A stretch of DNA of 64,000 nucleotides from Papio anubis. Taxonomy: Eukaryota; Chordata; Mammalia; Primates; Cercopithecidae. This document shows positions 56,236 through 64,000 of this stretch, one piece after another. A program made the translations under genes and the position numbers. The stretch's first letter is position 1; the number at the start of each line of letters is the position of its first letter. The DNA lies in NCBI RefSeq assembly GCF_008728515.1, contig NC_044979.1, forward strand, positions 173,572,037 to 173,636,036, in the 5' to 3' direction. A model generated the notes under the pieces. The model did not search any database, was not told the DNA's origin, and saw only the letters and a list, made by a program, of their open reading frames with translations.

Positions 56236-57660
56236 TGAACATGGCTGTTTTATATTCTCTTTATGAGATGATCAGTCACATGCAGCCACGGAGGAGACAC
56301 AGGGGAGGCTCAGGAAAACAGTGTATTATACTCACAGGTCCTACAAAGAGGAGGCACGCCACGCCACGTAGGACCACATGGGAAAAAACACCAGAGTGGT
56401 CAGGAGGCAGGAGGCAGGTGCTCAGGAAAGCATTCAACCAAAGCCTTTCCTGAGGTTTCCTTGGGGAAAGCAGGTGAGCAGCTTAGGATGGGCTAGTTTG
56501 AATCATCCTAGTGTGCTCTAAGCTCTAGGGATAGTCCCTCGTTGTCTAGTACCCAGCTCTGGGATGGTTAAGGCAGAAATTTCAAAAAAATTAAAATTTA
56601 AAAAACATACGTGTACAATATCATACACATATATATACAAAATAATATACATATATATTGTGTTCGTACACACACACACAAGCGGCAACTCCATGCTAGG
56701 GGGAATGGTGATTCTAGACATCCTGAACTCCAGAAAGATGGTGAAATAGGTAATCTAAGTCACCTCCCCACCTGCTCCTTACTTGGGCGGCTCCCTTGGT
56801 GGGTGAGGGGGTTGTTGGTCTGCACTTTGGCGCCCTCTAGGTGAGAACACAGCATAGCCATTCTGGTGTCTGCTGCATTGCACTTTTCATAGGAAAAAAT
56901 TAGCAAGCTGACCTCTGTTTTGGAATGCCTCAGAAGCTAGAATAGAAGCCCACTCACTCTCCTACAGCACTGCTTTACCCCCACACACCTGTCTTTGCTA
57001 GGTATAAGTAGACACGGCTTGCAGACACAAAGCGTGAATACTATTAGTAAATTCACCTTGTGAAAGCAGCTCCACCTTCCTCTAATTTGGCCTCGGGGGT
57101 TGTTTTGCTATTTTATGAGTCTGTATGTAATTAGTCACAATTAAAATCTGAAGTCTAAGTATATTCACAGTCCAATTTCATCTGAGGCAATGAAAAATAA
57201 ATAACCCACAGTGACTTTATTACTTCTGTTTCTCAGATGTGGGGAAGCAGAACAGTGCAGTGGGTCTCTTCACGCATCCACAGGACAGGTAGGATCTGCA
57301 GGGGCTTGAAAGTCCCATAGCTCAAGTTCATTTCACCTGGACTGTCAACACTGTCTATGGGCAAGACTTAAGGCAGAAATGTCCAGCAACTCTTTGTGTG
57401 CGAGGATCTCATTTCATCCTTCTTCCAGAGAGGAGAGGGGATGAGAAAAAATAACTCCCAAACCTCTTATTACCGTTCTATCTCCACTTCTGAGCGCTGT
57501 CATTGTTTATGTCATTTGTATTCCAGATTCCAAAAGGATATGAAGGATCTGCCTGAGATCTAGTAGCATATTTCCAGCTGGCTCTTAGGAATCAAGAATA
57601 TATACAAAGCATTATTGACAACGAATGTTTATTTACTCTGAAGATGGTTTCCTCTTCTGT
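56236..57660. other. Mostly unique, with AT/CA microsatellites
   Basis: (TA)n and (CA)n runs lie at about 56620-56680. 56270-56570 may be an old unnamed repeat. A CTCF-like motif sits at 56830-56843. No gene supported. Confidence 0.45.
56830..56843 (-). promoter_or_regulatory. CTCF-like motif, reverse
   Basis: 'gcgccctctaggtg' on the plus strand reads CACCTAGAGGGCGC on the minus strand, matching about 10 of 12 positions of CCACYAGRKGGC plus the GC that follows. It faces the forward motif at 53372-53390, about 3.4 kb away. Confidence 0.45.
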
Positions 57661-58410
57661 GTGAGTCAGGGTTCTGCAGAGAAACAGAACCAATGGGATG
57701 TACATAACGCTGTGGTTTGAATGTGTCCCCTCCAAATTTCATGTTGAAACGTAATCCGTATTGAGGTGGTATTAAGACGTGGAGACTTGTGGGAAGTGAT
57801 TAAGCCATGATGGCTCCACCGTCATGAATGGATGAGTGCCTTATAAAAGGGCTGGAAAGAAATGGATTAGACAGCCTTCTGTCACATAAGGATACCACCA
57901 AAAACACCACTGATGGAGCAGGTGCTCACTAGATATGGAACCAGCCAGCACCTTGATCTTGGACTTTCCGGACTCCAGATCTGTGGGAAATCATTCTTTT
58001 CTTTATAAACTACCTCGTCTTAGGTATTTTGTTAGATCAGCACAGACAGGACAGAAATACCTGTAGGAGGAGATTGGCTTGTGTGATTACGGAGACTAAG
58101 GAGTCCCACCATCTGCTATCTGCAACCTGGAGAACCAGGAAAGCTGAGGGTTCAATTTAGTTTGAGTCTGAAGGCTTGGCAACCAGGGGAGCTGCTGGTC
58201 TAAGTCCCAGAGTCCAAAGGCCCGGAACCAGTAGCTCTGATGTCTGGGGACTGAGGAAGACGGATGGACCAGTTGAAAAAGAGAGGGACAGAGAATTCCT
58301 CCTCCCTCCACCTGTTTGTTCTATTCGGACCCTCAATCGATTAGATGATGCCTGTCCACACTGATGATGGTGGATCTTCTGATTCAAATGTGAATCTCTT
58401 TAACCATCAT
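57661..58410 (-). mobile_element. MLT2-like (ERVL) LTR, minus strand, split by a MaLR LTR
   Basis: 'gtgagtcagggttctgcaga' and 'gaaacagaaccaatgggatg' form the first piece. After the MaLR LTR come 'gagattggcttgtgtgatta', 'cagagtccaaaggcccggaa', 'tctattcggaccctcaatcg' and 'tcaaatgtgaatctcttt'. Confidence 0.72.
57708..58059 (+). mobile_element. MaLR LTR (MST/MLT1-type)
   Basis: 'gctgtggtttgaatgtgtcc', 'ttatgttgaaacgtaatc'-like start, 'gccttataaaagggctggaa' and 'ccttgatcttggactttccg' in order, ending near 'aggacagaaata'. It sits inside the MLT2-like LTR in the opposite orientation. Confidence 0.85.
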
Positions 58411-58814
58411 ACCTTCTAAGTTCCCATGTTTCTTCCACCCTTGCCCATCCCTTCTTCTCTAACCTCACGTTGTCCTCCCTTAACCTCCATCCCTTCCTCT
58501 CTCCCCTGCATACATTTTGTGGAAAGCCTATGTATTAAGAGTAGACACAAGGCCAAATTGTTTCTCTGTTCATGGAACTTAGATACTACTGCACCAGCTA
58601 CTGGAGAAAGTAGCACTTGCCAAGTAATGCACAGGATTTTTGTCACTAATAAACACAACAAAGCCCAAAATCTACCATCATCATTTTCTCCTCTGGTCAC
58701 TCAAAGTCACATCAAGAGAATAAATTGATTTTGTCCTCAGGACGCCTTGTCATGTCTCCCAACTTTCCTGTATAGCTGATGGTTGTTACTCCAGACTTAG
58801 ATTAGGTTATCTTC
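58411..58814. other. Unassigned sequence
   Basis: C/T-rich near 58430-58510. The frame at 58426-58728 (100 codons) has no recognisable domain. Confidence 0.4.
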
Positions 58815-59262
58815 AGGGTTGTGGGTTATAATGCATCTTCCGAAAGATGTGTTCAAGTCCTAACCCTGAGAATGGGACCTTATTTGGAAATAGGGTCTTT
58901 GTAGATGTCATCAAGTATTGATGAGGTCTTCCTGGAGTAGGATAAGCCCTAATGCAATGACTGGTATCTTTATAAGAAGAGGAAGTTTTAGATACAGACA
59001 CACAAAGGGAGAAGGCCATGTGATGATTGAAGCAGAGTTGGCGTGTCTACAAGTCAAGCAATGCCAGCAATCACCAGCAGTCACCAGAAGCTAGGTGGGA
59101 GGCACACAACAGACTCTCCCTCACACCCTGCGGAGGGAACCAGCCCTGCAAACGCTTTCATGTAGAAGGCCCTTCCAGAACTGTGAGGGACTAACTTCTC
59201 CTGTTTCAAGCCACCCAGTTTGTGCTGATTTGTTAAGGCAGCCCTAGGAAACTGGTACATCC
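58815..59262 (+). mobile_element. MaLR LTR (MLT1-type)
   Basis: 'gggaccttatttggaaatag', 'ggtctttgtagatgtcatca', 'tctttataagaagaggaagt', 'aggccatgtgatgattgaag', 'ttccagaactgtgagggact' and 'aggcagccctaggaaactgg' occur in order; nearly complete. Confidence 0.82.
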
Positions 59263-59589
59263 AGTCAGTGCAATAACTTTCAAATATCTGCTTGCCTCCA
59301 ACACTCACACTCCATCTGCTCCCATCCTTGATCACTGTGGCATCCTGCACATAGCACTCAAAGCTGGGTCAGTGTGAGCCAAGAGAACTCAGGAAAGGAG
59401 AGACATAGAAGAAGACCTTGGAGAGAGAGGTTTTGAGACTGGAAAGTAATCATATAAGCCATTGGATACTTGCAGAAATCTTGGAGTGGTCTCTGAATTT
59501 CCCCCAGAGCATGGAATGGGGGAATTCGAAGGACAGAGAGGCTTCTGTTGCCTTCTGCATGGTGTGTAAGAAATCTCATTGAATCCTCT
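59263..59589. other. Unassigned sequence
   Basis: Nothing recognised. Confidence 0.4.
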
Positions 59590-59760
59590 CTGCCACTGCA
59601 TGGGCTGGAACCACTACCTGCAAATATAGCAAGGAAGCTGAGGCTCTGTGGGGTTATCTCTTGCTTAAGAATGACTGACTGGACTGACAAAGTTCAGCCA
59701 TAGAATTAGAATCCAAGACATTCTGCTCTATAGTGAGTACTGTTCCTTACCACCCTTATA
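59590..59760 (+). mobile_element. MIR SINE fragment
   Basis: 'aggaagctgaggctctgtgg', 'ccatagaattagaatccaag' and 'acattctgctctatag' resemble the MIR 3' half. Confidence 0.55.
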
Positions 59761-59789
59761 TCTTTAAATCAACAAACTGGGTTATTTGT

Positions 59790-60165
59790 TTTCCTTGGCC
59801 CTAACTTGCTATTTACCTATCTGGATTTCCTTCTCTTTCCCTCTGCACCTGGTCAAAAGCTGCTCATCCTTCAAAGTCCAGTTTAAATTTAATTGTCTCT
59901 GTATAAACGTTCCTGAGCACCTTAGCCTGAAGAGATATGAATCAGTCCCACTGAACAAGACTAACGGACATGCGTATAATTTAATTTGCACAATTGAACA
60001 CCTCCTGAGTTATTTCTTCAGTTTTTGGCTTGGTCTCTTTGCATCTTTTGTTCTGAGTTATTTTTTTCAGACTGTTGTAAGCTCCTTGAGCAGAGTCCAT
60101 AATATATACACCTTTGTAGACCTAGTGGGTCTCAGAACAGTTCCTTGCACACACAAAAAAGAGGC
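59790..60165 (+). mobile_element. L2 LINE 3' end
   Basis: 'ctgctcatccttcaaagtcc', 'gactgttgtaagctccttga' and 'ctcagaacagttccttgcac' follow the L2 3' end order. The 128-codon frame at 59786-60172 lies entirely within it. Confidence 0.75.
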
Positions 60166-60742
60166 AAAATGAAGTCAGGTGTCTTGGTTCTAACTACAGT
60201 CATCTGTTCTGGAGTTGTTAAGTCTAGGATATTGAATGCTTTTCTTAAACTTCCCGGTCTCTGTCTCCTCTTCTTTGACAGTAGGGGTTTGAACCAGTGA
60301 ATGTCTGTTTCCTTCAGCTCTGTTGGGCTGGGGCACTGCTCCTTTGGCTTAGGGACCTATGCCAGGAAGAGGGAATGTGGGACTCCTCTGGCCCAATTTC
60401 CAGGCCCCAGCAAGCTTACCTTGTCAGATTTACCAGATGGTTGGGCTGCAGGCATGACCTTGGTGTTCCTTGCAGGAAACAAAGGCCAGGTGTGATGCTG
60501 GCAGTGTGTCTATGTGTCTCAGAAGTCTCTCTGATGTTCTGTCTGAGATAACATGTTGGGAGATGCCAGATCTCAACAGGATAGATCAAGCCACATGTGC
60601 CCAGAAAGGCTTTTGGCAACATCACATTCACTTGGGAGCTGTGGTCCACAGGGGACTGGGGAATGATGTTCTGAATGGTGATGGAAATAAGTGTTCTTAT
60701 TCTTGTTTACAGTGCCTTTTTGGGAAAATGGGTGAAATAAGG

Positions 60743-60775
<33 letters not shown>

Positions 60776-61678
60776 TGTGTGTTGAAGTAGGGCTGGAATG
60801 GAAACTTGGGGGGCGATATTTGAAGCTCTGTAGTACCGTTCCTTATTAAAGTAACACCCCTCCCCTAAGTATAAACTTGTGGATGGCTTCCCCAGTGCAA
60901 GTTTGTAAGTTTATAAACCCCAGGCTTTGCAGATTAGACGTATGGGCAACTGAATTTTTATACACCAGCAGAGAAATTTTAGGAAATTTAAAGCATAATC
61001 ACGTACATCCAAATGCTGGTGGTTTGTGCTGGCTTAAGAAGCGAGAATATTCCTTTGGTTGGTGTAGCATTTCTCTTTACTGAACAGCATTAAAATAGCA
61101 ACAACCAACTATGCACTTTAGAGAGAACCATCTAGACGTAGAGAGAAAGGAATCAATTTTTCTATAGGTAGCAATGTCTGATAGTATCCATAAAATATTA
61201 CAGCCAAGGAAATTTCAAGGGAGTGGAGCAATGGAGGTTTTGTGCATAAAAAGGGATCAATTAATTGGCAATCAGGTATAACTGTAGGTATAATTATATA
61301 GAAAACAGGCAACATGAGATCATTTATTTATTATTATGAGGGGATAATTTTATGCTCATTTTACTGAGGCTAATTTCTTTTTATCCTCCTGGGAAGTAAA
61401 TGTGAACATGCCTATTGTGTGTATTTGCAAAGGAAATTCAAACAGTATGTCTTTGTTTCAGAAGCAAATGCTGTTAATGTTGCTATTTCAGAATGACTTT
61501 TATAATAGTTATAGATGTTCTTGTTTGTTTGCAAATACGTTTAAAACAACAAAAAAGGAATACTTGGGGATTTGAATAGCATGTTTTCAACTTTAATTGC
61601 ATTCTGTATTTAGAATTTAAAGGGGATCCCTGATCTTTGTTTTCTCATACGTTCCACTTGAGGCCGTATTATTCTAGG
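60166..61678. other. Unique sequence with a GT microsatellite
   Basis: No gene supported. Frames up to 106 codons without domains. (GT)n at 60744-60782. Confidence 0.45.
60744..60782. repeat. (GT)n microsatellite
   Basis: About 19 GT units with one 'ta' interruption near 60769. Confidence 0.95.
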
Positions 61679-61906
61679 GCAGTGGTCCTAAGCCACAGAT
61701 TTTTGTCTCTTGCCCCCACCCCTCCCAGGCACATCTGGCAGTGTCTGGGGGCATTTTGATTATCACAATAGGGAGGGTCCCCTAGTACAGGATTCTAGTA
61801 CGTAAAGGCCGGGGCTGCTGCTAGACAGCCTAAAACACACAGGACGGTTCCCATCCACAAAGAATAATCCATTCCAAAATGTCAGGAGTACTGAAATGGA
61901 GAAACC
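61679..61906 (+). mobile_element. MER5A-type hAT-Charlie DNA transposon
   Basis: Begins 'cagtggtcctaagccacaga', includes 'tctggcagtgtctgggggca', 'aggccggggctgctgctaga' and 'cacacaggacggttcccatc', and ends 'gagaaaccctg'. Ends are inverted repeats. A long A run (about 61913-61933) and (GAAA)n follow it. Confidence 0.88.
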
Positions 61907-61935
61907 CTGCTCAAAAAAAAAAAAAAAAAAAAAGA

Positions 61936-63577
61936 AAGAAAGAAATTTTATTTCCTTCTTACAATAATCCACAGTTAATCTCTAACCCCATTTTGTCCAC
62001 AACAGCATGGTGTTGTGACCTAAAGGTATATCTCAAAAGAATCTCTCATATCAGTGCAGAATAGAGAAATTGTGTGCAGCCTACGTGTGATTTGTCACTT
62101 TAGTACTCTGTGGTAGGTTATTTGACATTTCATGCTTCATAGTCTGAAATGCCCTCTCTTAGTATACCCATCTGACATTTTCGAGAGACTAATGTTTGCC
62201 TAAGAATGCTTAAGTGATGGCCAGATTTTACTCTGAGTGATACTACCAACTGGAAGTGGGGGAAAAAAAGAAGGAGGGAAAAAAGTTAAATTTTCATTCT
62301 AAACATTTTCAAAGTTTGATTGGCAATAATTAATTCAACAGCTAAGAAGGGACTGCAATTGTTAAAAAATCATAGCTATCAAATGTTATGGCATCTGGGA
62401 GCTAGTGGTTGGCTACTTAACATGATTTTTTAGGACAATTCTACTGTACTTCAGCATAATAAACTGAAAAGACGTGAACAAATGTGCCAGCTGCTTCCCT
62501 TTCTACTCCCATCCGCTGCTCTGGAAAGAAGCCTTAACACCTCTAATACCACACTGCTGTAAAATAAACCCAAATGTGCTTATTTTACTGCTATGCATTG
62601 AGCATTATTATTTGGAGATACTCTATGCTGCTTCATTAAGGATCTTTCGTACTGGGTGGGGAAACTGAGCCACAGGGGATGATTAAAAGAAGGAAGAAGT
62701 CAGATGACTTCGGATTCTGTAGGCTCCTGCATAGAGAACACCTTAGGAAAAGTAATCCTTCATTCTCAGCACACGGAAGAAACGCATTCCCGACTTCTCA
62801 GTGATGAACCCTGTTTCCTAACAGTGTGAGGTTAATGAACCTCCTTATTTTTGGCAGGATGAGGAAGTGGCAAGCAGAAAAACCTACCAAAGGGAGCCCA
62901 GTTCCAAGGCTGTAATTGCTTATGTGACTGTTAAGAAAAGAGCCACCTTCTTTCACAGCAGAAGGATACAGTTCTCTATTCCCAAATCTGGCAGCTATTC
63001 CTCAATTATAGAAGGAAGAAGGAAATTAAAATGTGATGGATTAAATAAGAGGGTGAACCGGTACTTATTTCCTAACTAGAAATTACCATTTTTGTGCTTT
63101 TAAATTGATAATTATCAGCACCATACTTTATTCACTTTTGTCATAAGGTCTTTCCTTTTAATTAAAATTGAGATGCTTCACATTTCTTGCCTTCCCTTAA
63201 GAAAATCTTTCAAGCATTTAAGTCCCTGATATTGGAAGGCTTTAATTACAGCACAGAAAAAGAAGAGTGGAAAGAGCTGGGAGCGGGGGGATGTATCCCT
63301 TCATTTCCCATGAACATGATCACACTGAGAACTCAGGGAGGTCCGGTGCGTTTGTCAACTTGCCAAACATTATGTTCATTAAAGGCCAGAAAGTATCCCT
63401 GGGGGGCGGATACACGTGAGCTCATTTCTAATCATTTTACCTGCTCTGCCTCATTTCAGAGCCCAGTCAGATCATCACCAGACTTCTCACATTGTCCTAA
63501 AAAAATATGCATTAAAATTAAGTCACAACACGCATCCGGGTTTGCACCTGTATCTCACACCTGTGAGGAATGCTTTT
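61936..63577. other. Unique sequence, no gene seen
   Basis: About 1.6 kb with no recognised repeat. The frame 63187-63672 (161 codons) runs into the following LTR and has no recognisable domain. Confidence 0.5.
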
Positions 63578-64000
63578 ATATTGAAATAAGACAAGGTTCT
63601 CCAGAGAAACAGAATAAATATCTATATATGTATTCTTACACACATGTATGTATGTATATTTTTATATTTTAAATTTTATTAAAAATTTTAAAGATTTATT
63701 TTAAGAAATTGGCTTGTGTGATTGTAGAGGTTGGCAAGTTCAAAATCTTTAAGTCAGGTCAGCAGGCTGAAAACTTAGGTAGAAGTTAATGCTACTGTCT
63801 TGAGGCAGAATTTTTTTTTTTTTCCAGGAAACTTCAGTTTTTGCTCTGAAGGCCTTCAGCTGACTGAATGAGGGCCATGCACGTGATCCAGTTATCAAGG
63901 AGAATCTCTTTTACTTAAAGTCAACTGACCAAATTGTCTACAAAATAGCTTCACAGCACCTAGATGATTTTGATGACATAACTGTGTATTATATAGCCTA
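63578..64000 (-). mobile_element. MLT2-like (ERVL) LTR, minus strand, cut by the window end
   Basis: 'aagacaaggttctccagaga', 'aacagaataaatatc', 'gaaattggcttgtgtgattg', 'gctctgaaggccttcagctg' and 'agcttcacagcacctagatg' follow the antisense order. AT-rich expansion at about 63610-63700. It likely continues beyond 64000. Confidence 0.7.

Noticed and set aside
63187..63672. 161-codon plus-strand frame
   Set aside because: It runs into an LTR and a microsatellite-like AT stretch; no domain or conserved motif is visible.

Overview
This window looks like primate nuclear DNA, most likely from an Old World monkey (macaque, baboon or vervet type). Alu SINEs, LINE-1, MaLR/ERVL LTRs, MIR and L2 dominate it, which places it in a primate. 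Two young insertions point to the monkey lineage. The Alu at 42377-42679 carries changes I associate with the cercopithecid AluY subfamilies, and the short L1 3' end at 55382-55750 has a 3' UTR variant I associate with the same lineage. This is inferred from remembered consensus sequences, not from a search.

I found no host protein-coding gene, exon, tRNA, snRNA or CRISPR array that I can support. The longer open frames fall in repeats (Alu, old LINE, the degenerate provirus, a trinucleotide array) or lack recognisable domains. The window reads as intergenic or deep intronic sequence.

Layout. 1-8.5 kb: MaLR LTR end, old L1 with a younger L1 scrap and an Alu inside it, a G/GA-rich tract, MIR, Alu, a solitary class I LTR with CCAAT, TATA-like and AATAAA signals, and an AluJ. 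8.8-10.5 kb: a Tigger-like DNA transposon split by a 5'-inverted (twin-primed) L1. 11-16 kb: mostly unique, with L2 and an Alu. 16.3-19.3 kb: very old L1-like sequence with an Alu and a complex local rearrangement. 19.5-30 kb: MaLR LTRs, L2, MIR, Alu and a HAL1/L1M-like element separated by unique DNA. 33-42 kb: AT-rich old L1 fragments, two Alus, a small polyadenylated retrocopy, and a three-level nest (L1M, then MER1, then a MaLR LTR). 42.3-45.3 kb: a class I provirus reduced to two LTRs, a leader, a gag matrix remnant and an env tail, with two Alus in its 5' LTR. 45.7-46.2 kb: a long ACT/ATT-type array grown from a MIR tail. 46-64 kb: more L1M, four MLT2-like LTRs on the minus strand, a CpG-containing class I LTR with a p53-type site, two CTCF-like motifs facing each other, an L1 carrying a 3' transduction, a MER5A and microsatellites.

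So there is no set of genes working together here. The interest lies in insertion history and in a few candidate regulatory sites carried by mobile elements. Repeat family names are recalled from consensus knowledge; where only the class is safe I say so. I did not find a new biological system.
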